A DNA stretch of 64,000 nt from Marisa cornuarietis (Eukaryota; Mollusca; Gastropoda; Architaenioglossa; Ampullariidae), in the NCBI GenBank assembly GCA_004794655.1, contig SMMW01000145.1, positions 1,909,501 through 1,973,500 of the forward strand. Reading direction: 5' to 3'. The number at the start of each line of letters is the position of its first letter. Position 1 is the first letter of the stretch. Shown here piece by piece: positions 37,401-50,400 of the stretch. Made by a program: the position numbers and the translations under genes. The notes beneath the pieces were generated by a model. That model was given only the letters and a program-made list of their open reading frames with translations, did no database searches and was not told the origin of the DNA.

Positions 37401-38879
37401 TCACGCATGACAAGCGGTGATTCGTACTCCGGACATTACAAAATTAATCTCTCCGTGCAATACAATTTTGGTATAGATTGTAGCACACATTTGTATTTAT
37501 TGCATTGTACTAAGTGACAGCTGTAATGAACTATTTACAATAATTGGTGAAAACCTCAATAAACAACCTGTACATACATTAAACACATGGTAGTACAAAC
37601 GGTGTACATGCTGCATATACACTACAATGTACACTATGCACATGTCAAACACATTGCAGTACACACCTGTAGTCTGTGTACTAGTATAATGTCAACACAT
37701 GCTTAGCTGGACTCTCTAAATGCCACGTGTTCCTAGACTGCACGGTTGCAGCCTGGATTCTAGTGGCGAGAGAAAGTTGAGCTCAGTTTCATCTCTCACA
37801 GCCCAACTCTGCCACCTGCCGGGCGGTTATTCAAACGCAAAATGTTGCTTACAGTTTCAAAGCTTCTTCCCCAGATCAGAGGAACAGCCATTATAGACGG
37901 CGGCATCAGCTCCACTTCCTTCAACTATTTTTTAATGTAGCAACACACTTTGGTGCGGACTAACTGCTATTTTTAGGACTAACTGCTATTTTTAGCTACA
38001 ACCGATCAGAAGAAGTAAAGTATTTTAATGAAGATCACAAACAGTGCTGCAGTAATGATTACAGGTCGTGTTTTATTTGATGTTCAAGATTTTGCACGAA
38101 TTAAGATGATTGTAAGCAGTATTCATAATTAACTGTTAGAATTTCAGACTTAGTCCTTGAGCGAGATCCGAGGTCAATAAAGTAGTACTTCTCAACATGA
38201 TCAGTCTGTATGGGGTCACTTCTCAGTCCATCATACCACTTTGCCCGTCAAGACAAGAAGCTGACAGCGCTCCATGTGGAGGAAATTGGTATTTGCTCTC
38301 TGTAGCCTTCCTCTCTTCTTGCCTGGCATTTTGCTGTTGTCTGGGGGACTTGAGAAAAACAGGATAATCGGCCACATCTGCCCTCCCTTCATTCTCTTGA
38401 CCCGACTCCAAACAAAATCTCTTGATCTCGCAACTTGCCCCATTCTCCTGACTGATCAAGGCCTGTTACCCACCACCAGTAAATGCACTGATTGACAGGT
38501 TTTTTTGGCACAATAACCAGACTGCTTGACATGCTATGAGGCTCAAGACAAAAATCAAGAAAAAAAAATCCAAAGAATCGAACTTGTTGCCTAAGGGGGC
38601 ATCCTGGATCAAAGAAGAAAAGACAGAAGGATACAAAAAGTAAGAAAATACAAGAAGCCGATAGATAGCAGAACACCGATACTTAACAGGTGCACGAGCC
38701 TGGCGTATATTTAGCTGACTAGCTACCTAAAATATATGAGATTTGCCTCAAATGAATGTGCCTAATTTTATCTTAAGGTGCTAGCAACAATGGCTAGCTG
38801 TGGCAAGTCGTAGTGATTTGAGTTTCACTCCAAACTAGGAAGTCAGGCGAATAACGCGATATGGCCGCCGGTTCTTTAA
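34402..38879. other. Non-coding stretch
   Basis: No gene recognised. It contains a (GACA)n-like stretch at 35043-35095, a TG/GC run at 35720-35772 and a polypyrimidine acceptor-like string ending CATAG at 36823. There is also a patchy ~120-bp direct repeat at 36855-37035 and a 20-bp doublet (GGACTAACTGCTATTTTTA) at 37957-37995. Frames of up to 148 codons lack recognisable motifs. Confidence 0.5.
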
Positions 38880-39000
38880 ACAGGTGTCACATACAGAGAA
38901 AAAAACTCAGTGTTCCTGGACGAGATCTGAACCCGGGACACGTGATCCAAGCTGCATGGGTGACAAGCGCTTGACTGCTCCCCGCTAGCTACACAAGGGT
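38880..39000 (-). mobile_element. tRNA-derived SINE copy (family 1)
   Basis: On the minus strand an A-box TAGCTAGCGGGGAGCAG (about 38977-38993) precedes a B-box region with CGGGTTCAGATCTCGTC near 38920-38935, identical over 17 bases to the 20.4-kb copy. A T-rich stretch follows the B-box on the minus strand. It is the copy with the best-preserved A-box of this family. Confidence 0.6.
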
Positions 39001-39015
39001 GACGAAACCAGTGGG

Positions 39016-39054
39016 TACTCCCGGTGTATTCGGGTACTCCCGGTGTATCAGATC
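39016..39054. repeat. 20-bp doublet
   Basis: GGGTACTCCCGGTGTAT occurs twice in direct tandem, separated by three bases. Confidence 0.8.
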
Positions 39055-40303
39055 CCTTACTTGCGATATTTCTTGTCGACTTCGTTAACAAAATCCTTAG
39101 AGCGAGAACCTGTCGCTTTCTTTCTTTTGACATTCTGAATGTACTTTGACTTCTACCTGAGTGTTCCATGCGAAGTCCATATTCAGGTAAAGTCTTAGTA
39201 GTGGCAGCTACTTGATCAGTGACATAAAATGTCAACAGAATCCGCTAGAAGAACTGAGAAATGGCCGTAGGTCAATACTTACTATAAATTAGCAGAAAAA
39301 AGTGAAAAGTGTTCAGGGACGTGGGCGGGAAGGGGACTGCACTCCTCAGGCATTGCAGACGGATAAGGGGGACTGAAGCAGGAGGAACTAATGTGTCTGT
39401 GTTTGTTTATAGTCCAGCAGCTGAGACCCATCACTGGGAGGCTCAGCCCGCATTAGCAGGGGGCGCTGCGCTCCGAATGCCGAAAGGACGGAAACTATTC
39501 CCTGTCCATTTCTAGCTTACGTGCGGTCATCTTTCTGGCGGAAGTTAAGAGTTGTCCTTCCTAAGCGGACATTAAACGGGATAAAATGATCGTTACACTT
39601 CGCCGGCTCCCGCGGACTGGGGGATAGCCTGCAGCGCGCATGTGTGGACTGAGAGCCCGGCGTGTGTGCACGGGTCCCGGTCTGTGTGGCCGGACAGCTG
39701 GATGCACGTGCCTGCTGTTGTGCCTGTGATACTTAAATCTGGAAATAGTGTCACATACAAAAGGACGGATGCACGCAGATTTTAGACGTGTGTTCTCTCT
39801 TTCTCACACACACACACACACACACACACGTGCACACTGACGAAGGACGAAGGACTGCCATGCAGACTGAGGAAATGGCAGCGAAGGAGGACAATTGCTC
39901 AGTGCACAGGGAACGTCTTCAATTATTTTTGTTTTAATTTTTCTGCTGTTGTCACGGACCTGCACTCGTTTCGACTTTGATGTATTGAGGATCGAGGAAA
40001 TGTGGCAGTCAGTCATAAGAGTTCAGACCTCGTGGAAAAATTATCTTCTGGATTTATTTTTGTTTTTAGTTCTTGGAAGATGGGATTATGAAGGGCGTTA
40101 TCGGACCATCATTAATGACAACTGTCGGCAAAGGGCTCCTTGCTCCACTCTGGAGAATCATCCTGACGTTTCATTGGGCGCAGCGGTAATAGAGGAAAAA
40201 AATCCCGTTTTTCCCTATTGTGAACTGGCATCGGCCTTGTCCCGGATGTGCGAAGAATTCTTGCCTGAGTGATGTGTTTATTGACCCCACAGTTTTCCTG
40301 AAG

Positions 40304-40348
<45 letters not shown>

Positions 40349-42659
40349 GAATTTTTTTTGTTTTGTTTGTGTTTTATGTATGTACTTCTGTCTGTATTTT
40401 GTGTGTGTGTGTGTGTGTTCGTGTTTTAGCTTGGTGTGTGTGTGTGTGTCTTCGAGCGTCTGTACCACATGTGGTGGTATTTCTTTCATTTTCTTATCCT
40501 TCTTTCCTGCTGAGGTGTGGAAGGATCTGCTTATTTTGTATTTTTTCTGTAAGTTGTAATGTTTCAATTACACATACCTGTAATCAGTAACTTTGATGGC
40601 CCGAGGAAGTGAGATATTTCTAGAAACTTCTCTGGCAGACACATCCTGTTAACAAGATTGCACTTCAACCACACATCACACAGAAATAATGTAGGGCGTG
40701 GATCAAACATTCCATGTTGTTATGTGACCTCGCATTTTACTTTGCGCTAAGCCACGTTTTCATCTTTGATGATGAAGATAAAAAGAACAATAATAGTGAT
40801 GGAGATCTTTATAGTTAGAGCATTGTTGTTGATGGTACTGGCTGTAGTGGCGATGAGGATCTTTATATTTTAACTGGTGGTGTTATGATAACCGTGGCTT
40901 CAAAGGTGAAAGGTTACAGTCATAAGGACACGTGTGGCAGTGGCGATGGTGACGATGATGAAGTGTTGATGATAAAACCAACGTACAAGGCTCGGCATAG
41001 GAGTCTAGGAAACAACATGTCTGCCTGATAAGTTGCCCTTAGTTTGGCCTTTAGTAATAATATTTGTGTTGACTGTTTGTTCTGTTTGTCTCGCCCGGCT
41101 ACAGCCTAATTACACGTGAAATGTGATAGAATGTGATACAAGGCGAGGATAGAAGAACAATTACAGGCTAATTAAATCTCTCACTGTCAAGCCTATCTGT
41201 TAACTGAGTGGCCGAGATAGCACCACTCAAGACAAGGAATGTGTTGACATTATTTTTTTATTTTATTTGTTTAACCCGATGTGTATGTGACCTGTGTGAT
41301 AGTGTTATCGGCCACGTGCACAACACATGGGGCTGGTGGGTGAGCTGCACTCACTCTCTGAGACTCAGTTCTCTCGCTATCTTTGGCAAAGTGTCTCTCC
41401 ATCATTGTCCAATCTTTCACTTTTCTCCTGGAAATTTTTGTGTACCTTTCTAAAATGTTTTATAAATTTCAGGGAAACTCATTTGTTTTACAGCAAAACG
41501 CACGGATGTCTTCCAGATTTATCGTTTGTTGTTTCACTCTGTGTGTGTTTTTTTCCTGACCTTTTTAGTCATATAGTTCTTCTTTCCTCACAATCACTAC
41601 ATCGTCACTACCGTTACTAATATTTCAGTATCAGCCTCCTTCTGGCTGTCCCCATGTATCATCCTCCTCCTACCGTTGTCCCTCTGCTTGTTCCTCCTCA
41701 ACCTCACTGCGCATACCGCAGACGCATCTCGGACTCTGGGGAGTCACACGAGATTGTGACGAGATCCTGCTTGTGACGTAGGCGTCTCTCGTCCTGCGCA
41801 GCCAAAGCTAACAGCATTAAGGCTGACTGATGGCCCAAAGAAGCCTGTCTTAAAGTCTGCTATTTTCCGCCGCTCTAATTGAACAAACGGATCATTGATA
41901 CAGAATTGCTTCTGGAGGGAGGAAGAGGGAAGGGTGGGAGCAGAGGGCCTCTCCCCATTTACCCCTAACCCCGTAAGGCTGGTCTGGCCGGATCTCCCTC
42001 TACTTCGCTCCGGAATTAGCTTTCCTGCCCCAGTCGCTGCCTGTCGGGAACTTGCAGCGAGGAATTGTGGGATAGGTCATCGAAGACTCCGCTGTCAGCA
42101 GGAGAGAGTGGGAGAGAGATACATTGACCGACCAAATGAGTGAATCACCTTGACCTTGGAGACAGACTATAAGAAGTCGGGAGGAGAACTATTGCGGCTA
42201 CAAAACGGTTTTTCCTAAGACATGCAATTGCCAAGAAGTCGATAACTTTTAATCGGAAAACATCAGTAGAGGTATTGATACACGCTGACCTCTACACAGG
42301 ACCGATGGACAGGGGCTATCAAGTAGATATCAATTATCCAAATACATACGTACACGCGTGCACGCACACACACCTGCATACACGATCTTACATATATACA
42401 CGTTGACGAACTGTCACGTTAAAACGCACGCACACACATTCTATCTTTCCTTTCACAGACTCGCTATCAACGCACACACACACACACACACGAATTCTCA
42501 TTTCAATCGTCACGTGACTGCTCACCCATCTTGAGTTCAGCCCTCAGATTTTCAACAACCACAGGCTGATATTCTTCAACCTGATACACAAAACAGCCGC
42601 AACACATACCTCGGATTTCATCCCCATTTTTTTTTTTTTTTAAGTTTTAAGATGAAACG
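39055..42659. other. Non-coding stretch
   Basis: No gene recognised. 39600-39720 is GC-rich without motif support. 39895-40272 has a 125-codon open frame lacking a convincing ATG start (first in-frame codon used is TTG), with a hydrophobic beginning; I regard it as chance. 40306-40449 holds three TG runs. 41880-42130 supports a frame of 82 codons without recognisable features. Confidence 0.5.
40306..40449. repeat. Three (TG)n runs
   Basis: (TG)21 at 40306-40347, then shorter runs near 40399-40421 and 40434-40449, separated by T-rich DNA. Confidence 0.95.
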
Positions 42660-42665
42660 CAGGAG

Positions 42666-42755
42666 AATTTGGCGCCACTATCAGACAATTTCCCGCGGAA
42701 TTCGCAGGCTGCACAACTGACGTCACGTCCGTTGCTTTTCACTTCCGGAAGTGCG
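42666..42755. promoter_or_regulatory. Candidate promoter: E2F, CRE and ETS sites
   Basis: Within 90 bases there are TTTGGCGCC (42668-42676, E2F-like), TTCCCGCGG (42690-42698, E2F-like), TGACGTCA (42718-42725, full cAMP response element) and the palindrome CACTTCCGGAAGTG (42740-42753, two opposed ETS sites). This combination is typical of TATA-less, CpG-rich animal promoters. On the plus strand a 48-codon ATG frame follows at 42820-42966 (starts MKPIQFLRQGRTRKPNR), with a donor-like ATG/GTGAGA inside it. I do not recognise the peptide. Direction of transcription is not determined. Confidence 0.4.
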
Positions 42756-43106
42756 AGCCCGGATGAAAACCCCCCTTGGAGGGAGCTCTAACGGCTCGCT
42801 TTTCAATTCAACTTAAAAAATGAAGCCAATTCAATTTTTAAGACAGGGACGGACGAGAAAACCGAATCGTATAAGACCTGAAATGGTGAGAGAGAAGAAG
42901 ACCATTCAGCTTTTCAGCTTGTGCGCATGCCCGCTGGTGTGGGGCGATGGGATTGGCAGATTGTGACGCCCTGAGGGATCCATTTACAAGAGTCGGGGTG
43001 TCTCTTCACTAAAGAATCGCCTTTGAGCGGACGGCACGAGTCTTATGCTAATCGTGTCAAAACATCCGCTGACACACCTTCAACCGCTCGACAGAGTTGA
43101 CGATTC

Positions 43107-43876
43107 ACATACTAATACACTACAGTCCATGACTAACATGTTATACACTACAGTCCATGACTAACATGTTAATATAATACACTACAGTCCATGACTAACA
43201 TGTTAATACACTACAGTCCATGACTAACATACTAATACACTACAGTCCATGACTAACATACTAACTAACATGTTAATACACTACAGTCCATGACTAACAT
43301 GTTAATACATTACAGTCCATGACTAACATACTAACTAACATGTTAATACACTACAGTTCATGACTAACATACTAACTAACATATGAATACACTACAGTCC
43401 ATGACTAACATGCTAATACACTACAGTCCATGACTAACATGCTAATCCACTACAGTCCATGACTAACATGCTAATACACTACAGTCCTTGACTAACATGT
43501 TAATACACTACAGTCCATGACTAACGTACTAATACTCTACAGTCCATGACTAACATGGTAATACACTACAGTCCATGACTAACATGTTAATACACTACAG
43601 TCCATGACTAACATGCTAACACACTACAGTCCATGACTAACATGCTAATACACTACAGTCCATGACTAACATGCTAATACACTACAGTCCTTGACTCCAC
43701 TACAGTCCATGACTAACATGCTAATACACTACAGTCCATGACTAACATACTAACACTACAGTCCTTGACTAACATGTTAATACACTACAGTCCTTGACTA
43801 ACATGTTAATACACTACAGTCCATGACTAACATACTAATACACTACAGTCCATGACTAACATGCTAATACAGTTCA
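43107..43876. repeat. 29-bp minisatellite, about 26 copies
   Basis: The unit reads CTAATACACTACAGTCC then ATGACTAACATG. Variants include TTAATAC, CATACTAAC and CCTTGACTAAC, and some units are truncated or carry an extra TAACTAACATG. A diverged fragment (CCCATGACTAACATAGTCAC) persists at 43911-43930. Confidence 0.96.
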
Positions 43877-43930
43877 TCTCCACGATTAGCTGGTGATAAT
43901 GCCCCGCAGGCCCATGACTAACATAGTCAC

Positions 43931-46900
43931 TTTAAGTGATGGAGGCACAGAGAGAGAGAGACAGGAGTCGCACTATATTCTGTTAAGCAACAAGACATTT
44001 CTTGCTTCGTGGCTGTACAATATTCATTTGTGTCGATCTCAGTCCCTCACTTTATTCCTCTCTTTCTCCCTCTTTCTCACATTTTCGTTTTCTGTCACTT
44101 TCACTCTCTGCCCCTCTCTCTCTCTCTCAATAAAAGTGTCTGAAGGTGCTGCCATCTGATGGCTGAAAGGTCCGAGAGAGACACGTTCAATAAAACCGCT
44201 GCCCTTGCCAGCAGAGAGGAAGCGTTGGTCATATTATCTCCTTAGACCCACTAAGCGCTGCAAGACTGCAAAATTTGTCGAAGTTATCCAATATTTACCA
44301 GCCAGTAAATGTTTGCCACCCCCTTCCTCTCCTTCTCTCTCTCTCTCCCAGACCATCATCCCGCCTTCTCTGTGCCACGGAGGTGCAGGTCAGACCTGGC
44401 TCGCAATTTTCGTCCTTTAATCAATCCTTCTCTCTGCTCCGCGCTGACGAGTGAAGAAGGACAGGAAGCGGTTTGGCGCGGTGCTAATGACGGCGTTGTC
44501 TCGCGATGGCCAATTTCTCGCCCCTCCACCTAGCGGGATGCTGCAGGAACTAGGGGGAGATCACCCACGTCGATTGTCAACAGCGCGACACTCTTCGTGT
44601 CAATGTCATGTAAATTACGGGAGGGGGAGAAATATAGGCGAAGAAAGCAGAGAAGAGAGAGAGAGAGAGGGGGGGGGAGAAATTGAAAGAAGAGTATGTG
44701 TCGTCTGACCACACAAGCAGGCCACACACGCACGCATAACTTTTATTCTTTCTCCCACGCATCCTCTCAAAAGATGTAATTGAATAAACATTACCTTGGG
44801 TTAAATAAACATTGTGACATGCCAGGTACTGTGGGCTTGTCAAGTAATTATTTTCCTGTAAAATATCTTGGTGCTATGTCTACATAACAATAGAAATTAA
44901 ATGTAAATGTAAACAAGACACAACGTGACATTTCTCCCATTAAATCTCAAAAAATGTATTTTAAACACACAAGTTTATTAGAGAATTAACGCAATTTTAA
45001 ACAAGTTTGTTTAAAGAGATTCTTTTAGTAGTGCTCAGTGAAACATCCGCCGGTATTTAATATAAAGAAACTTCAATAGGATCGCTTGAAATGAGTGGTA
45101 GATGGAATTTAGAGGTTTGCTTTTCTGACAAATCTTTTATTTGTCTCGTGCTTTGACATCGGTGCAAAGGTCTCAGCATGAAATGTCACCGCGAAAAATA
45201 GGATTTGAAGTGTTTGTATTTCTCTCAAGTCCACACGTGCATACATCCGGGGTAGAGAGAGAGAGACTCACAAGGAATCAATAGGAATATCAGCTGAGTA
45301 TCTCAGAGAAATTTGAAGAGTCTCTTATTTACCTTAAAACATCGGCCACTTTACCTTTCCATCTCCTGTGTTACTTAAAAGCCATTCTGCAGCCTGAAGA
45401 GGTCACGTGAGCACAAACATCTCAAACATCTCCTGTTGGCAAGAGATGCGGTGGAGATAATCCAAGTCTTTCCACTGTTTATGTCTGGTGTCTTCCGAAG
45501 TCAGAGAGTTGGGTGCCCCTCTCTACACCGCTCTCTAATACCTGTACTAGCTCTGTGCTGGTCCATTTGTCTCTCTGTCTTTATTCATCCATCATTTTCT
45601 TTCTTTCTCTTGACTTTTACTTTACCTTATCCTTCTTTCTACCTCAATTGCTTGCCGAGATATGGCCTTGGTACTCTATTCTTTCTTGGGCTCTTTCTTC
45701 AATTTCTTTGTTTCTATTTTTATTTCTTCTTTCCTTCCTTTTGCTCTTTCATTCTTCTTTTATTTTTTTCTTTCCTTCCATTCGTTCTTTCTTTCCTCAC
45801 CCTACTCGATTTCCCTCATCATCCGGCTCGGAACAGATAATCGGAAAGTAAGTCTCGTAGAATGACGCCAGCGGTGCCAGACATCGAATTATCAGACATC
45901 TGGCCTGTTTCGCCTAACAAAGGACTGGCCACCCCTCCCTCCCCCGTAACCCCTTACACAACCTGACACAAGCGAGAGAGCGCAGGTTCCTTCCCCCCCC
46001 CCCCTTCGTCCTCTTGAGGTACATTATAATTTGTTTAAGCTGGTGGCACTGTAGCCAGTTCTATATCAGACGGAATTGTAAGTGATATTAATATCTGGTA
46101 ACAAAGTAAATCAAACAGCTTATCTCATGCGTTTCCGCCATGACTCCGTTTCCAACACACGCCACTTGACACATGCACGTGGAAATAAGGCAGGAAACTG
46201 AGGGAAAACTAGGATTTAAAGGCGGACCCGAGTGTAACAATTCTTTTCGAATTACTGGGCTTAGTTCATTGCCAGACACTAATTGCTCATCTCTGAGCCG
46301 ATGACAGTGAGTATTGGAAACACATTAAGATCTTGTTTCCCTGGAAATAATAATAATAGTGAAGAAATAAAAGTAATAAAAATAAACTTACTGTTTTCTC
46401 GACGTGTGATTCCACCCGAACAAAAAACTAAATAATAAGTTGAACATGAGACATTTTTACCTACATAATCCTGGCACTTTGTTTTATGAATGCTAACAGT
46501 TTGAAGCTAAATTTCACGCTGGACAAGAGTTAGTCTGTGAGGATGGAGAACTCAGAGTGAGAGGATGGTGTTGACAAAGTTAAAGTTTGTTGCGTGACTT
46601 GAGAACTGAGCGGATCATCATCCCCGCCAGGCAGCCTCGTGGGTGATCTGCCCCTGACAATGGTGTTTTGCGAGGACCAGCCTCGGTGCGGGCCCCAGAA
46701 GTTAAGGCGGGGTAACTGTGTTTAAAAGGGGAGAAAAGCAGGCGTTGTCCACGAAAGCAAGCGAGACACGTCTGCACGTGCACTGGTTCCGTGTGTGTGT
46801 GTGTGTCCCCTATTTAGTCACAAGCCTACCTTCTAAGGCAAATAAAGTCTTTGTCTTTCCTTCCAAACATTCCTCGTTCTTAAGACGGTGACGCAACATA

Positions 46901-47841
46901 ACAAAGGACAGAATGAATGGCAGAGTGAAAGAATACCCACTTCATATTGTCTTGTTGCCAGTAAAGAAAACCAACAAACCCTATAAATAAAACTGAGGAA
47001 TGTATACACACTGGATGCTAAAGGAAACAGAAAACTTGCTCCTGTTAGCGAAAGACAACACAGAGCAGAAAATATCAGCAGAGAAAGGGGTGGGCTTGGG
47101 GATGCACTGTCTGCATGCAATGAAAGTGACCAAGCATTCGTCCACCCCAGCAGTGAGGTGTAACGATGCCTGTAACCTGTAGAAATGTCCACATTGTGGT
47201 GTCTAGTGTCTGTCCAGGCTTATAGTTTGTCAGTATTGTGACTAAATTGGCGCCTGACGAAGAAGATTCCTGGAGGCTGTCGAAATGTGTTTTGGCAAGA
47301 AGCTCTACGCCAGCTTTCAGCGGCCTCCTCCTCTCCACGGAGCAGGATCGTAATACAGGATCTGGGTACACACTCGGCTCAGGAAAAGATCACTCTTACG
47401 GCCTCATATTGACTTGATGAGTTATCTATGCCGCAGCATCAAGGATTTGATGGTATCTGGAAAAGTGATCTGTGTGGAAGCCGAGGGACTGAAGAACATA
47501 GTTTACTTGGATCTTGAGACAAATAGAATACGGGGGAGGGAAAGAGAGAAAGAGAGAAGGACTGAGAGAAGAGAGGGGCGATGATTTTCTGTGGATGAAA
47601 TACGGGGAGTGTGAATAGAACGTGTGCTGTATGTTAGCTAAAGCAAGATGAAGTGGCTCGCCAGACAAGAAAAGGACTTGAAAACTAGATAGTCAATCAG
47701 GTCAGTCGGGGCGATCTGACAAGCTGACTCTTTAGGCTGCGCTGTTCCAGTCGCCCAGGAAATTCTTGGGCAGACAGGAAGGTAGTGATTTGTTGAAAAG
47801 CTAGCGGCGAGGTTTTCACGTGCATTCCGATCTTGATAGAC
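43931..47841. other. Non-coding stretch
   Basis: No gene recognised. It includes CT-rich DNA at 44040-44130 and 44330-44350, an AG/G run at 44655-44680, a pyrimidine-rich tract at 45590-45800, and a C12 run at 45993-46004. Frames of 110-135 codons in the pyrimidine tract are phenylalanine/leucine/serine-rich artefacts. Confidence 0.55.
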
Positions 47842-47998
47842 GTCACGTGACACACTCGACAGAGGGCGGAAGGGTAGGTCACGTGACACTCGACAGTAGG
47901 CGATAGGGTAGGTAGCGTGACACACTCCACAGACGGCGGTAAGGTAGGTCACGTGACGCACTGGACAGTGGGCGGAAGGGCATGTCACGTGACACACA
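47842..47998. repeat. 36-bp array of GTCACGTGAC palindromes
   Basis: Five starts spaced 36, 34, 36 and 36 bp. GTCACGTGAC occurs exactly at 47842, 47878, 47948 and 47984, and as GTAGCGTGAC at 47912. Between them the unit carries ACTCGACAGAGGGCGGAAGGGTAG-like sequence with substitutions. GTCACGTGAC is the E-box palindrome bound by bHLH-zip factors of the USF/MITF/TFE class; that is family knowledge, and binding here is inference. Confidence 0.85.
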
Positions 47999-49962
47999 AG
48001 CTTAGTTTGTAGACGCCTCGCTTTATTTTAGTTAACTTAGTAAAAGACGAAAAAAACACGTATAGAGGACTAAGCATTGAAAAGAGGAAAGAAGGATAAA
48101 TAAACATGCGTATGTTATGCGTGTGCTGTAGAGTGGATATGTTTGTGTGTGTGCGCGTGCGTGCGTGCGTGTGTGTGTGCGTGTGTTTACGCGCGCGCGC
48201 GTGCAAGAGAAGCCAGCAAAGCCTGTGGCTAGACTTTTTTATAGATATGAAGTAGAAGGTGGTGGTTCAAGGCCCGCTCCGACATGCAGCTGGAAAATCT
48301 CTCATCCCCAGCAACCAGCTGTTTGCAGGAGCGGGTATGTGATTTATAGAAGGGTGGGTACCTCTGGCCGAGTGAGGAGGTTGGGCTCTTCCTTCTACAG
48401 ACTGTGCCAGAGACACGGTGAACCACCTTCACTGTCTCTTGGCTATACAACCCTTGACCTTTTTACGACACCGTAGGTCAACGATGTGCAGAAATGTGGA
48501 AAGTATCAAGGAAAAAAATAAAGAAAGAAAGAAAAAGACCCGTATGAAAGTTAGTGTAAACGTTGGAAGATAATTTATGTTAAGTGTGTTTCTTATGTTT
48601 ATCTCAGATATTTGTTTACATTTTCACGATCCTGAGAGCTCAGGCAACTGCATGTCTTCAGAATCTGCGTGTGGTTCAACTTTTTTTTTTTTTGGTGCCT
48701 GAATGAAATAGTGCCATGACATAATCAAACACGTTGATGAAGAAAACAATATTTCAGGTGCTTTTTATGCCTTTATTCTTCAATCCGTCTCTTGTTTGAA
48801 AGTCACTGTTGCTTAGGAAACGTGAGACCGGAAACGAACTTGGAACCTGCCGCTAATTAACCCTGAAATCGCCGAGTATTTCCGTGGTTACACAGCTGGT
48901 AAACACCCCACCTTGAAATGCCAGTGATGAAACAAGATTCGGGGCTTTAAGGAAAAACCGATTAAGCCCACATGTTTGAACTCATTGTCCACAAAGACGC
49001 ATTGAAGGGAAATAACTACTTGGGCTGCAAAACTAGTCGACCACGTGTGACAAAAATAAACAAAGAGAGAAAAAACACACATTTATCTTGTGTATTGTGG
49101 TACAACACTAAAGTGCTTGAAACTAAAAGCCAGCGATACTCGTGCACTGTTAAGACCATCATAGCCCGTTAACCAACTTTCTGGGATTCGAAGGCAAAGC
49201 AGGCGGCGATGTGTGATCAGGTCATTAACTCTCGTCTTAACGAGGAGCTTTAAACGCATGTCTACCATCACGAGGCTCGCATTTCATTCATTTCTAAAAC
49301 ATGACAGCGCAGACTGATTATATTGATATTTCTTAAGCTAGATGAATCCTCATATCATCACGTGATAATATCTGTCTGAGAAGAGGGTTTGGGTTAGAGG
49401 GGGTCTGAAAAGACAGCGGTATGATTAAGACTCCGTGTCCTCAGCCATCATCTTTGATCCATTTTCATCTTTCTTAGCGCGCAAAATAAAAAAAGACAAC
49501 ATGAAACCAAAAAGGAAGGTGGTTGTGAGTGCAATGCACGGCGTCCATGGCTGCAGTGGGACATTGGCGGGGTAACAAAGTTAATTTGATAAACTCAACT
49601 TGTGAGGGTTGCAGCACTCGGTGAGAGACGTTAACATGCTGATGGAAGGGGGGATAATAGGAGGAGAGAGGTATATGGGGGGGGTGATGGTTGAAGGCGT
49701 CAGGGCAGTAGAACGACTCTAGGGGATTGTTCCTGACGACTGTTCGTGGATGGTAGAATGTGTGTGCGCGCTTATATTTGTGCACAACTTAAATAAACAC
49801 AACATACACAGGACAGAACAATTAAAACATTAAATACAAAACATAAAGGACAAACATACACAACTGAAAACACGTTAAATACAAAACATACATCACACAA
49901 CATATATGAAACAAACCAGGCTAAATAGACAACATACGTAACAGAACATGTACACAATATGG
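47999..49962. other. Non-coding stretch
   Basis: No gene recognised. 48145-48205 is a TG/GC alternating run. A weak pol III-like pair (TGGCTAGACTT at 48226, GGTTCAAGGCC at 48264) may mark another SINE remnant. Confidence 0.5.
48800..48915 (-). mobile_element. Possible SINE remnant
   Basis: On the minus strand AAGTTCGTTTCCGG (B-box-like, near 48822-48835) lies about 70 bases after TTTACCAGCTGTGTAACC (A-box-like). Both boxes are degenerate and no flank similarity to the other copies was seen. Confidence 0.25.
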
Positions 49963-50400
49963 CAGTCAACACCAAACACTGTACTACGTCACACTAGTGC
50001 ACCAATCAGTAGTCAACACCAAACAGTGTACTACGTCACACTAGTGCACCAGCCAGTAGTCAAGACCAAACACTGTACTACGTCACACTAGTGCACCAAC
50101 CAGTAGTCAACACCAAACACTGTACTACGTCACACTAGTGCACCAACCAGTAGTCAACACCAAACAGTGTACTACGTCACACTAGTGCACCAATCAGTAG
50201 TCAACACCAAACAGTGTACTACGTCACACTAGTGCACCAGCCAGTAGTCAAGACCAAACACTGTACTACGTCACACTAGTGCACCAACCAGTAGTCAACA
50301 CCAAACACTGTACTACGTCACACTAGTGCACCAATCAGTAGTCAACACCTAACACTGTACTACGTCACACTAGTGCACCAACCAGTAGTCAACACCAACC
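49963..50400. repeat. 47-bp minisatellite, about 9.3 copies
   Basis: The unit reads TAGTCAACACCAAACACTG then TACTACGTCACACTAGTGCACCAACCAG. Diagnostic variants (CAGTG for CACTG, AAGACC for AACACC, CCAATCAG or CCAGCCAG for CCAACCAG) recur in the same order with a four-unit, 188-bp period (units 1-4 versus 5-8), a small higher-order repeat. Each full unit contains TACGTCAC, a CRE half-site-like word. Confidence 0.96.

Noticed and set aside
38570..38600. Minus-strand AGTTCGATTCT B-box-like string
   Set aside because: No upstream A-box on the minus strand and no similarity to the SINE copies.
39895..40272. 125-codon plus-strand frame with hydrophobic start
   Set aside because: No ATG at the start of the frame; the nearby ATG at about 39875 is in another frame and closes quickly. 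No splice sites support it.
40112..40567. 151-codon frame rich in Thr-His
   Set aside because: Produced by TG/CA dinucleotide runs.
45436..45865. Hydrophobic frames of 112-134 codons that look like membrane proteins
   Set aside because: The region is a T/C-rich simple-sequence tract that gives Phe/Leu/Ser in all three frames.
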